Positions 7,271-15,306 of a stretch of DNA of 16,949 nt are shown here, in pieces (position 1 is the first letter of the stretch; every line of letters starts with the position of its first letter). The stretch comes from an uncultured Ruminococcus sp. Lineage in GTDB: Bacteria; Bacillota; Clostridia; Oscillospirales; Ruminococcaceae. The position numbers were made by a program, and so were the translations under genes. Under the pieces are notes generated by a model that saw only the letters and a list, made by a program, of their open reading frames with translations, searched no databases and was not told the origin of the DNA. The stretch covers positions 1-16,949 of the forward strand of contig USEH01000023.1 of assembly GCA_900553675.1 (NCBI GenBank), written 5' to 3'.

Positions 7271-8992
7271 TTAATGCGCAAATTGGCTGTTGTAAAGAGT
7301 CGAATAGAAGCCGCCCTTTTCCATCAGCTCGGCATGAGTTCCCTGCTCCACTATGTTGCCGTCACGCATTACAAGTATAACGTCCGCACTCATTATGGTT
7401 GAAAGACGGTGAGCCACAACAAAGCTTGTTTTGCCCTGCATAAGCTTTTCAAAGGCGCGCTGCACACGTATCTCGGTCTTGGTATCTATTGATGATGTTG
7501 CTTCGTCTAAAATCAGCATCGGCGGTCTTGCAAGCATTACCCTTGTTATGCACAAAAGCTGCTTCTGACCTGCCGAAATGCTGCCGCCGTCCTCCCCGAT
7601 AACGGTATCATATCCCTGCGGCAGACGCTTTATAAAGCTGTGAGAATGAGCCGCCTTAGCCGCTTCTATCATTTCCTCGTCCGTAGCGTCGGGTCTTCCC
7701 ATCTTTATGTTTTCGCGGATGGTTCCTGATTTCAGCCAGGTCTCCTGCAAAACCATTCCGTAGGACGAACGCAGCGATTTGCGGGTGATATCCCTTATGT
7801 CCTCCCCCTCGACGCTGATTGAGCCTGAATCAACATCATAGAACCTCATTAAAAGATTTATAAGTGTGGTCTTTCCGCAGCCGGTAGGACCGACAATAGC
7901 TATCCTCTGACCCGGCTTGACGCTGAGATTGAAGTTTTGAATAAGCTTTCTTTGCGGAACATAGCTGAAGCAGACGTTTTTAAGCTCGACATTTCCCTCT
8001 GCATTTCCGATTTCCTTGTTGCCGGCGTCCGAAACCTGCGGCTCGGCGTCTATAAGGTCGAAGATTCTCTGAGCGCAGGCAAGAGCGTTCTGAAGCTCAG
8101 TCACAACGCCACTTATCTCATTGAACGGCTTGGTGTACTGGTTTGCGTAGTTTAAAAGACAGCTCAGGCTTCCCACGCTGATAGCTCCGCCAACCACCGA
8201 GAAGGCACCTCCCAGACCCACCGCGGCATAAACAACCGCGTTTACAAACCTTGTGGTTGGGTTTACAAGAGACGAAAGGAATATCGCCTTGGTAGAGGTC
8301 TTTGTCAGCTCGTCGTTGACCGAAGCAAAGCGGTCGTGGCTTCTTTGGGTGTAGTTATAGGCGTTGACAACCTTCTGCGAGCCTATCATCTCATCTATTA
8401 GTGCAGTCTGCCTTCCTCTTATCTGCGACTGCTTTTTAAACAAATCGTAGGTGGATTTTGAAACGAATCTCGCCACAAACAGCGAAAGCGGAGTTAAAAC
8501 AACCGCGATAACGGTTATTTTCCAGCTGATTGTAAGCATGAATATAAGCGTTGCGATTATAGTCACCATGCCTGTAAAGAACTGCGAAAAGCCCAGCAGT
8601 AAGCCGTCCGCAAGCTGGTCTACATCCGCAATAACACGGCTTACAAGCTCGCCATGCGGGTGCGAATCGATGTATTTCAGCGGCAGAATCTCAATCTTTT
8701 TAAAAGCCTTGTCCCTGATATCGCGCACGGTTTCAAAGGTTATGCGGTTGTTTACAATGTTCATTATCCACTGCATAGCCGCCGCGGAGGCTGCCACTAT
8801 GCCTGCCTTTGTAAGATATTTAACAACGGCTTCAAGGTTGACCCCGTTTTCTACTATATTGTCAATAGCGTCGCCGAAAATTATTGGGACATAAAGCGTG
8901 AGTATCACCGAAGCGGTGGCAAGCATGATGGACAGCACCATCAGCGCGCTGTATCTGCCAAGCATATGAATAAGTCGTTTAACCGTACTCAT
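7271..8992 (-). CDS. ABC exporter, half-transporter with canonical Walker B (second subunit of pair)
   Basis: Membrane-spanning domain (about 1-310, six helices) fused to an ATPase domain (about 335-573), 573 residues. Motifs: Walker A GPTGCGKT (368-375), Q-loop Q416, signature ISAGQKQ (472-478) departing from LSGGQ, Walker B LILDEATSSID with catalytic E497, and switch H528 (VAHRLST). It pairs with the gene directly upstream on this strand: their ATG and TGA overlap by four bases, which implies translational coupling. AAGGGAGG lies about nine bases before the ATG. Its intact Glu and His should complete the hydrolysing ATP site together with the partner's LSGGQ. The substrate (drug, lipid or peptide) cannot be inferred. 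Confidence 0.93.
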   Translation of the reverse strand: MSTVKRLIHMLGRYSALMVLSIMLATASVILTLYVPIIFGDAIDNIVENGVNLEAVVKYLTKAGIVAASAAAMQWIMNIVNNRITFETVRDIRDKAFKKIEILPLKYIDSHPHGELVSRVIADVDQLADGLLLGFSQFFTGMVTIIATLIFMLTISWKITVIAVVLTPLSLFVARFVSKSTYDLFKKQSQIRGRQTALIDEMIGSQKVVNAYNYTQRSHDRFASVNDELTKTSTKAIFLSSLVNPTTRFVNAVVYAAVGLGGAFSVVGGAISVGSLSCLLNYANQYTKPFNEISGVVTELQNALACAQRIFDLIDAEPQVSDAGNKEIGNAEGNVELKNVCFSYVPQRKLIQNFNLSVKPGQRIAIVGPTGCGKTTLINLLMRFYDVDSGSISVEGEDIRDITRKSLRSSYGMVLQETWLKSGTIRENIKMGRPDATDEEMIEAAKAAHSHSFIKRLPQGYDTVIGEDGGSISAGQKQLLCITRVMLARPPMLILDEATSSIDTKTEIRVQRAFEKLMQGKTSFVVAHRLSTIMSADVILVMRDGNIVEQGTHAELMEKGGFYSTLYNSQFAH

Positions 8993-10725
8993 GCGCTTTC
9001 GCCTCCCTTCGAGCTTTTTACCTGCGACTCGTACAGTTCCTTATATTCGGGACAGCTTTTTAAAAGCTCGTCGTGAGTTCCCAAGCCCACCGCTCTGCCG
9101 TCCTCCAAAACCATTATCCTGTCTGAGTGCATAACGGCTGATACTCTTTGCGATACCATTATGACCGTCGGCTTAAAGTCAAGCTCGGCTATGGATTTGC
9201 GCAGAGCCGCCTCGGTTGCATAGTCGAGTGCCGATGAGCTGTTGTCTAAAATGAGAATTTCGGGCTTTCTTACAAGTGCCCTCGCGATGGACAACCGCTG
9301 CTGCTGTCCGCCCGAAAGGTTCTTTCCGCCCTGCTCGACTATAAAGTCAAGACCTTCAGGCTTGGAAGCAACAACGTCCGCCGCCTGAGCCGAGCTTACC
9401 GCCTGAGAGATTTCCTCGTCGGTGGCGTTTTCGTTTCCCCAGCGGATATTATCCCTTATGCTGCCGTTGAAAAGCACGGTTTTCTGCATTACCACCGCAA
9501 CGCTTTCACGCAGAGCCTCCTGCGAGTAGTCCTTAACGTCAACGCCGTTTATCTTTACTTTTCCTGCTGTGCAGTCGTAGAATCGCGGAATAAGGCTTAT
9601 AAGAGTGGTTTTGCCGCAGCCTGTCGAGCCGATAACGCCAAGCGTTTCGCCCTTTTTGATTTTCAGGTTTATATCCTCAATCGAAGCTGCCGAAGCGGAG
9701 GCGTATTTAAAGGACACGTTTTCCATCTCAACGGCGTATTCGCTGTTTTCATCTCCTGATGATACGCTTCCGTCCTCCATTGAGGGGGTAATATCCAAAA
9801 CAGCCTGAATCCTGTTTCCGCAGGCAACGCTTTTTGTTATGCTGATAATAAGGTTTGCAAGCTTTACAAGCTCGACTAAAATCTGCGACATATAGTTATA
9901 CAAAGCTATAACCATGCCCTGAGTAAGCCTGCCATTATCCACCTCTATCGCGCCGCGGTATAAAAGAAGGATTATTCCCAGATTGACTATAACATATGTC
10001 ATCGGGTTCATGACAGAGGATATCTTGCCAACGAACTTCTGAATCTTAGCCAGACTTTCGTTTTTCTCGACAAAGTCGGCTGTTTCGCTTTCCTCCATGC
10101 AAAATGCCCTGATTACCCTTGCTCCTGCCAGATTTTCCTTGGTCTTTAGTAAGACCTTGTCAAGCCTTGCCTGAACCTTTGCATAAAGCGGAATACTTAC
10201 AAGCATTATTCCGAAGACAACAACCGACAGCGCAGGTATAACTCCCACAAATATCAGTGCCGATTTAACGTCGATAGTAAACGCCATAATCATCGCGCCG
10301 AAGACTATTATCGGCGAGCGCATTAAAAGGCGGAGAGTAAGATTAACGCCGGTCTGCACCTGATTTATGTCGTTTGTCAGCCTTGTTATAAGGGTAGAGG
10401 TGCCAAGCCTGTCCAGTTCGGCAAAGGAAAGCGACTGGATATGGTCAAAAAGTGCCTGCCGAACGGTCGATGAAAAGCCCACCGCACCCTTTGCGGAGAA
10501 ATACTGCGCCGTTAATGTGCTTGCAAGACCTATCGCGCCGAAAAGTATCATAATTCCGCACATTCCGACAATATAGCCCTTGTTGCCGGATGGTATGCCA
10601 ACGTCTATGATTTTTGCAACTACCAGCGGCACCAAAAGCTCGAAAATCGCTTCGATTATCTTGAAAACAGGAGCGCATATTGCCTCCACACGGTAATTCT
10701 TAAAATATTTCAACAGCTTTTTCAA
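8989..10725 (-). CDS. ABC exporter, half-transporter with degenerate Walker B and H-loop (first subunit of pair)
   Basis: Type IV exporter half of 578 residues: membrane domain about 1-305, ATPase domain about 333-578. Walker A GSTGCGKT (366-373), Q414 and a canonical LSGGQ (470-474) are present. The catalytic Glu after Walker B is Asn (LILDNSSSALD, N495), and the switch His is Gln (VSQRVS, Q526). This is the expected degenerate partner in a heterodimer such as TM287/288 or BmrC/BmrD. The start is a TTG codon at 10725, preceded by GGGGAG about eight bases away. The resulting MKKLLKYFKNYR start matches the usual N-terminus of the family, and no ATG nearby has a better site. The downstream subunit overlaps its stop codon. 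Confidence 0.92.
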   Translation of the reverse strand: MKKLLKYFKNYRVEAICAPVFKIIEAIFELLVPLVVAKIIDVGIPSGNKGYIVGMCGIMILFGAIGLASTLTAQYFSAKGAVGFSSTVRQALFDHIQSLSFAELDRLGTSTLITRLTNDINQVQTGVNLTLRLLMRSPIIVFGAMIMAFTIDVKSALIFVGVIPALSVVVFGIMLVSIPLYAKVQARLDKVLLKTKENLAGARVIRAFCMEESETADFVEKNESLAKIQKFVGKISSVMNPMTYVIVNLGIILLLYRGAIEVDNGRLTQGMVIALYNYMSQILVELVKLANLIISITKSVACGNRIQAVLDITPSMEDGSVSSGDENSEYAVEMENVSFKYASASAASIEDINLKIKKGETLGVIGSTGCGKTTLISLIPRFYDCTAGKVKINGVDVKDYSQEALRESVAVVMQKTVLFNGSIRDNIRWGNENATDEEISQAVSSAQAADVVASKPEGLDFIVEQGGKNLSGGQQQRLSIARALVRKPEILILDNSSSALDYATEAALRKSIAELDFKPTVIMVSQRVSAVMHSDRIMVLEDGRAVGLGTHDELLKSCPEYKELYESQVKSSKGGESA

Positions 10726-10747
10726 GAAAAAGTCTCCCCTTATAATG

Positions 10748-10785
10748 TTTTGCGCCGCCCAATATAAATATCAAGCGGCGCGAAA
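10748..10785. repeat. GC-rich hairpin between fakA and the ABC exporter pair
   Basis: GCGCCGC (10752-10758) and GCGGCGC (10775-10781) are perfect complements around an AT-rich 16-base loop. Flanking TTTT/GAAA extends the stem to about 11 pairs with one G-T wobble. It lies 30 bases after the fakA stop and just before the ABC ribosome binding site. Neither strand has a clear T-run after the stem, so terminator function is uncertain. Confidence 0.45.
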
Positions 10786-10813
10786 TTAACGCAGTTTTAA
10801 ACGGTGGTGCGGA

Positions 10814-12475
10814 TTATTCCACACTGATAATATAGTAGTAAACCGGCTGTCCGCCGCTGATAAGGCTTATATCCATGCGCGAGCCGAACTTTTCTTCAAC
10901 TCTTGCGCGAAGCGACTCAGCGTCGGCGTCGGAGATGTCCGAGCCGTAGATGATGGTTATAAATTCGCTGTCCGAATTTATCATCCGCTTTATCAGCCTG
11001 TAGGCTGCCTTTTCGGTCTCCTTTTCTACAAAGGAAAGCTTGCCGTTGTCAAGCGCCAATATCTCTCCCTTGTGGATTTCCTGACCGTCAAATTCGCTGT
11101 CCCTTGCGGCAAAGGTTATCTGACCGGTCTGAACCCGCTCAAACGCCTTTGTCATGCCGCTGCGGTTGGCATTGAAGTCGGCAAAGGAATCAAATGCAAG
11201 CAAAGCCGAAAGTCCCTGAGGGATGGTTCTTGTCTGCAAAACGCAGACCTTTCTGTCGGCAAGCTTAACCGCCTGTTCCGCCGCCATGATGATGTTTTTG
11301 TTGTTGGGAAGCACAAATACGGTTTCAGACGGGCAGGACTGTATCGCCGCTAAAATATCCTCGGTGGAGGGATTCATGGTCTGACCGCCCTTAACTATGC
11401 AGTCGGCACCCGCGTCCTTGAACATTGCCTCAATACCGTCGCCTGCGGCTACTGCCACAAATCCGAACGGCTTTTCGGGAGGAACCGAAACATAAGCCTT
11501 TTTCGAGCTTGAAACGGTGACCTTGTTTTCCTTCTGCTTGGCTTCGTGCTGATAGCGCATATTCTCTATCTTGGGAAGGTTGATCGAGCCGAACTCCAGA
11601 CCCTTTTCAATAGCAAGTCCGGGATTGTTGGTGTGAACATGAGCCTTTATTATCTCGTCGTCGTCAACCACAACAACGCAGTCGCCTATGGATTCAAGAT
11701 AAGCGCGGAGCTTTATGGGATCCTCGCAGTCCTCGTTTCTTTTTACTATGTATTCGGTGCAGTAGGTGAAGTGAATATCCTCGTCGAAGCTGCCCACAAC
11801 AGAAGCAAACGTTTCTATTGTGACAGGCTCTGCTGCCTTTTCTTCATCGTCGGCAACAATTCCCTTGCCCTCGAAAACGCTTCCCATAGCTCGCATCATT
11901 ATGCAAAGACCCTTTCCTCCGGCGTCCACAACTCCCGCCTTTTTAAGGGTGGGCAGAAGGTCGGGGGTGGTATCAAGCACTCTTTCAGCCTCGGCGCATA
12001 CCTCGCTCCAGAAGACCGGAATATCGGTGACAGTCTCACAAATCTCCCTTGCCCTTACCGACGCAAGCCTTGCAACCGTTAAAATAGTTCCCTCGGTGGG
12101 CTTCATAACCGACTTATATGCGCGCGCAACGCCTGTTTCAAGCGCCTCGGTCAGCAAAGCGGTATCCGCTTCCTTCTTACCTGCCAAAGCCTTTGAAAAG
12201 CCCTTACCTAAAATCAGCGAGGTTATAACGCCGGAATTTCCCCTTGCGCCCCTTAAAAGCGCGGATTCCATAACCTTTGCAACCTCTCCGACTCCAACGC
12301 CGTCTCCCATTAAAACAAGCTCTTTTCTGGCATTGCCAAGGGTCATCGACATATTTGTGCCGGTGTCGCCGTCCGGCACCGGGAAGACGTTTAACTCGTC
12401 GACCCTTTTCTTATTCTTGGATATGCTGTTGGCAGCGCTTATAAATGCGTCTCTTAAAACACTTCCGCTTATCAT
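10814..12475 (-). CDS. fakA: FakA-type (YloV, DAK2-domain) fatty acid kinase subunit
   Basis: Kinase subunit of the FakA/FakB system, 553 residues. FakB (DegV family) presents a bound fatty acid, and FakA phosphorylates it to acyl-phosphate for phospholipid synthesis. The N-terminal DhaL/DAK2 domain (about 1-200) carries NVFPVPDGDTGTNMSM (29-44), whose D35 and D37 should bind Mg-ATP. The GARGNSG motif follows. The C-terminal half (about 320-553) resembles the DegV-like/YloV C-terminal region, with IVKGGQTMNPSTEDI and VFVLPNNKNI. Length is typical. AAGGAG lies about 11 bases before the ATG, and the gene starts 21 bases after the asp23-like stop, forming the common yloU-yloV pair. No fakB is present in the window. 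Whether this copy is the working lipid kinase cannot be tested here. Confidence 0.92.
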   Translation of the reverse strand: MISGSVLRDAFISAANSISKNKKRVDELNVFPVPDGDTGTNMSMTLGNARKELVLMGDGVGVGEVAKVMESALLRGARGNSGVITSLILGKGFSKALAGKKEADTALLTEALETGVARAYKSVMKPTEGTILTVARLASVRAREICETVTDIPVFWSEVCAEAERVLDTTPDLLPTLKKAGVVDAGGKGLCIMMRAMGSVFEGKGIVADDEEKAAEPVTIETFASVVGSFDEDIHFTYCTEYIVKRNEDCEDPIKLRAYLESIGDCVVVVDDDEIIKAHVHTNNPGLAIEKGLEFGSINLPKIENMRYQHEAKQKENKVTVSSSKKAYVSVPPEKPFGFVAVAAGDGIEAMFKDAGADCIVKGGQTMNPSTEDILAAIQSCPSETVFVLPNNKNIIMAAEQAVKLADRKVCVLQTRTIPQGLSALLAFDSFADFNANRSGMTKAFERVQTGQITFAARDSEFDGQEIHKGEILALDNGKLSFVEKETEKAAYRLIKRMINSDSEFITIIYGSDISDADAESLRARVEEKFGSRMDISLISGGQPVYYYIISVE

Positions 12476-12496
12476 TTCCGACTCTTCTCCTTTATA

Positions 12497-12853
12497 TTAC
12501 GATTCCATACCGTCAACAAAAACGTTGATTTTATTTACCGCTATTCCGGTTTCGCTTTCAACAACATATCTTACCTTGTTGATGATGCTGTCGACAATAG
12601 CGGAGACATTTATTCCGTAGGTGACGAATATATGCAGATCTATCACCATGTGATTGGTGCCCTTTGGAACCGTTACTCTCACTCCGTTTTCGATGGAGGT
12701 CGCGCCTAAAAGATTTGTTTTAACTCCCTGCCTTGCGCCCACAGGATTCATTCTTACAACGCCGAAGCAGCTCGCGGCAGCGTGTCCTATAAGTGCGGTA
12801 AGGTAGGAATTTGTGATATTTATTGTGCCTAAATGATTATCTATTTTTATCAT
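12497..12853 (-). CDS. Asp23/Gls24 family envelope stress response protein (YloU-like)
   Basis: Small cytosolic protein of 118 residues belonging to the Asp23/Gls24 (DUF322) family. Recognisable parts are the start IDNHLGTINITNSYLTALIGHAAASCFGVVRM, here split by residue: helix around 16-29, then GVRVTVPKGTNHMVIDLHI (about 57-75) and a helix SAIVDSIINKVRYVVE near 84-99. Family members form membrane-associated assemblies or respond to envelope stress. In Firmicutes the gene commonly sits directly before fakA, as here, 21 bases apart. GAAGGAG lies ten bases before the ATG. A strong promoter is just upstream. Confidence 0.9.
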   Translation of the reverse strand: MIKIDNHLGTINITNSYLTALIGHAAASCFGVVRMNPVGARQGVKTNLLGATSIENGVRVTVPKGTNHMVIDLHIFVTYGINVSAIVDSIINKVRYVVESETGIAVNKINVFVDGMES

Positions 12854-12915
12854 AAAGTCCTGTCTCCTTCCTAAAGCAATATGCCGGTTAAATCCATATT
12901 ACGTCTATCTTAATT

Positions 12916-12944
12916 ATCATATCACATTGCGCCGCCGATTTCAA
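12916..12944 (-). promoter_or_regulatory. sigma-A-type promoter of the asp23-fakA operon
   Basis: On the - strand TTGAAA (12939-12944) and TATGAT (12916-12921) are separated by exactly 17 bases. The predicted start is near 12909, giving a leader of about 55 bases. No comparable promoter is visible between asp23 and fakA, consistent with one transcript. Confidence 0.75.
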
Positions 12945-13002
12945 GGTCAGAGACAAAATTTATCGCCAATACTTAGAAATTTGTGAGTTATACTTAATCT
13001 AA

Positions 13003-13082
13003 GTCTGAAAAATCACCAAAAATCAGGTGCAAAATCCATCTTGCTGCGGTTCCACGCCTGATTTTTCGGTGCGATTTCAGAC
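13003..13082. repeat. large imperfect inverted repeat after gerAC
   Basis: Two 25-26-base arms (13003-13027 and 13057-13082) pair almost completely. GTCTGAAA/TTTCAGAC, CACC/GGTG and AAAAATCAGG/CCTGATTTTT match perfectly, broken by a three-base mismatch (13011-13013 against 13072-13074) and a one-base bulge (13067). The central 29 bases contain smaller complements (GCAA/TTGC and GCG/CGC), so a branched fold is possible. It starts 17 bases after the gerAC stop. It may terminate gerA transcription, but no T-run follows the stem; a small palindromic repeat element is the alternative. There is no second copy in the window. Confidence 0.7.
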
Positions 13083-13099
13083 AAAATCGGCGTTTTTCA

Positions 13100-14248
13100 T
13101 TATCTGCGGTTGGTGTCGTCGGTATATTTTTTCAGATTTACATTCACCTCAAACGCCGTGTTCTGCACGATTGCCTCAATATTCCTGCTGTTTTCGGAGT
13201 AATACCTGTTTTCGTATTTTTTAAGAAGCCTTTCTATGTCTAAAACGTCGGTTCCGGCAGCGGCTGTTTTCTGATAGGCAAGCCGGCAGTATTTAAAAAG
13301 CTCGTCCTGCGAAAGCTCCTTTATATCCTTGTGACCTTTGCCGCAGGGGTCGTCTTTCACCTTAAGCTCGCCCATAATCTCCACCTTTATCAGCGGAAAG
13401 CCGTTTTCGCCGATGGTGGCTTTTCTTTTAACCTTGGTTATGCTTGCTTCCGCAACGACAAGCTCGTCTCCCTGCGGAATCACCATCATAACGCTTTGCG
13501 CCCTTCCCACAAGCAAACATATCCCCTTTGCCTCTTCAGGGCTTATATATCCCGACGGCGTGCCGTTTGATATCAGCGCGGTTTTAAAAACGCCCACCGC
13601 CTTGTCATAAACCGTAGTGTCGTCTCCTCCGCCGCCCGAATTTTCAAAGGGCTTTGCGGACAAAACCGGCATTACAAAGGAGGTATTTCCGCTTTTGAAA
13701 TGGCTTCCAACGTCGATAAGCTTTGAAGGGATTGTTCTTGATTCCTTTGCGCAGACGTATACCATCTCGTTCAGCAGCTCGGCGACGGCTGTTCCGTGTT
13801 CCAAGGACATACCGGTTATCTCGCTTGCCTTTCCGTCGGCAAGGACAACGTTCATTCCCATATATATATCACAGTCGTCATAAAAATATGACATCAGCCC
13901 CGAAATATCCTTTCCGGCAAAGTCCGAGCCTAAAACAATAAGCTCCATGTCGCCGATGAACACTTCCTTGCCGGTCTGCCGCTCAAGGCTTTTCAGCGCC
14001 TCGTATACCGAGCGCCCATAGGTAGTTATGGTTATAATGTTCTGACCGGTGGCGTCTACGGGTCCTCCGCCCTCCGGAGGCTGAGCCTTAAACACCTGCC
14101 AGCTCATCTCATAAACGTCCTCGTCAACAGGGTCTATTCCGATTGCGTGAACCACCAGCCGCAGCCTTACGTCGATAAACGATGAGCATCCGCAAAGGCT
14201 GAGCGCAAAAACTGCGGCAATCAAAAGCAGGGCGAATTTTCGCAACAT
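13100..14248 (-). CDS. gerAC: Ger(x)C family spore germination lipoprotein (GerAC-like)
   Basis: C subunit of a GerA-type germinant receptor, 382 residues, a lipoprotein held on the outer face of the spore inner membrane. The N-terminus is a lipoprotein signal with lipobox SLCGC (C21 lipidated). The body has the Ger(x)C pattern: VHAIGIDPVDEDVYEMSWQV near the start, TGKEVFIGDMELIVLG, and a C-terminal domain with EASITKVKRK and LIKVEIMGELKV. AGGAGGT lies ten bases before the ATG. It overlaps the end of gerAB by 28 bases, indicating coupled translation. It is the last gene of the operon and is followed by the large inverted repeat. Family members need lipidation for efficient germination in bacilli; the germinant sensed here is unknown. 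Confidence 0.92.
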   Translation of the reverse strand: MLRKFALLLIAAVFALSLCGCSSFIDVRLRLVVHAIGIDPVDEDVYEMSWQVFKAQPPEGGGPVDATGQNIITITTYGRSVYEALKSLERQTGKEVFIGDMELIVLGSDFAGKDISGLMSYFYDDCDIYMGMNVVLADGKASEITGMSLEHGTAVAELLNEMVYVCAKESRTIPSKLIDVGSHFKSGNTSFVMPVLSAKPFENSGGGGDDTTVYDKAVGVFKTALISNGTPSGYISPEEAKGICLLVGRAQSVMMVIPQGDELVVAEASITKVKRKATIGENGFPLIKVEIMGELKVKDDPCGKGHKDIKELSQDELFKYCRLAYQKTAAAGTDVLDIERLLKKYENRYYSENSRNIEAIVQNTAFEVNVNLKKYTDDTNRR

Positions 14249-15306
14249 TTTAATCTGTACCTCCTGAATCTTCTTATAAGCAAAGCCGCAAGCGGCAGGA
14301 TTATACCCAGTACAACTATTCCCAGCGATTTTATTACAAACGCCGTTTCATTGTTGTAATCCACCTTGTTGTAATACGAGAACAGAGCGCCGCATATCAC
14401 TGCCAGAACCGAAACAGCCAACGGAAAAAGCTTTCTTTCTCTTCCCGCCGTCTTTGAAATAATAAACAGGTAAGCTCCGTTGACGGTAACGCAGTTGAAC
14501 GTCCAGACAAGCATATTTATGGCGTCGAAGTGCTGGATAAAATCGGTCTTTGCATAGGCTCCGAGCGCAAGCATGGGATATCCTATAAACACCACAAAAT
14601 CGCGGAGCATAAGAATAAGCATAAGCAATAAAAACTCTAAAATGACAAGCTTTGAAATAAGATAAGCCGCAACCGTCTTTTTAACGCCGCCCCTAAGGTA
14701 TGGCGCAAGGCTTGCAAGCATCGGCAGCCACCAGCTCGATGATAAATCCCTGACTGCGTATTCGAGCATATTCGGAATATCGCTTGCTGTCACAGGCAGA
14801 AGATTAAGGGTATCCAGTCTTCCCTCGCTGACTGCCGACATAAGAACTACCAGCGCGATTATCGAAGCAAATACAACTCCTGCCGCGCGAGCCAAAGCCT
14901 CGATTCCAAGCCATGCACAGTATCCGGCAGAAATCGCAAGCACAGCGATAATAACCGGCACCACCGCAATCTGGGGAAACTCCACGCTCATGAACTTAGA
15001 AAAGTTGTTGACCGTGCCTGAGGATATATACAAAAAGTATACTGCATACAAAAGCCTTATTGCTCCCGCTCCTTTTTTGCCGCCGATTTCCGCGGCAATA
15101 TCCGCGGATGTGTCCGCTCCGCCGTCGGAGATATAGCATACCAGCGGGATGCTTGCCGGAATCTCAATAGCCGTGGTCAGAAGCACAGTTAAAAGCATTT
15201 CCGTTCCGGGACGTCCGGAATAATATATCATGGTGTGCATAATCCGCGCAAGTATCAGTAATGCATACATCTGCCACGGACTTATTTTACTGCTGCTTTG
15301 TGGCAT
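14221..15306 (-). CDS. gerAB: GerAB/ArcD/ProY family spore germination permease (GerAB-like)
   Basis: B subunit of the germinant receptor, 361 residues, an integral membrane protein of the amino acid-polyamine-organocation (APC) superfamily with about ten hydrophobic helices. In characterised receptors this subunit binds the germinant. The N-terminal ISPWQMYALLILARI and the central SSSWWLPMLASLAPYLRGG are typical of the family, and length fits. I chose the ATG at 15306, placed just after GGGAGG (15312-15317) inside the end of gerAA. A start at 15336 would add ten residues with no site. It overlaps gerAA by 20 bases and gerAC by 28. The C-terminus is strongly basic (RRFRRYR) and should be cytosolic. 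Confidence 0.92.
   Translation of the reverse strand: MPQSSSKISPWQMYALLILARIMHTMIYYSGRPGTEMLLTVLLTTAIEIPASIPLVCYISDGGADTSADIAAEIGGKKGAGAIRLLYAVYFLYISSGTVNNFSKFMSVEFPQIAVVPVIIAVLAISAGYCAWLGIEALARAAGVVFASIIALVVLMSAVSEGRLDTLNLLPVTASDIPNMLEYAVRDLSSSWWLPMLASLAPYLRGGVKKTVAAYLISKLVILEFLLLMLILMLRDFVVFIGYPMLALGAYAKTDFIQHFDAINMLVWTFNCVTVNGAYLFIISKTAGRERKLFPLAVSVLAVICGALFSYYNKVDYNNETAFVIKSLGIVVLGIILPLAALLIRRFRRYRLKCCENSPCF

Noticed and set aside
11820..12620. 266-codon open frame on the + strand opposite fakA and asp23
   Set aside because: It is fully antisense to two well-recognised genes, its translation is low-complexity and Ser/Pro/Thr-rich as expected for a shadow frame, and it has no ribosome binding site or family resemblance.
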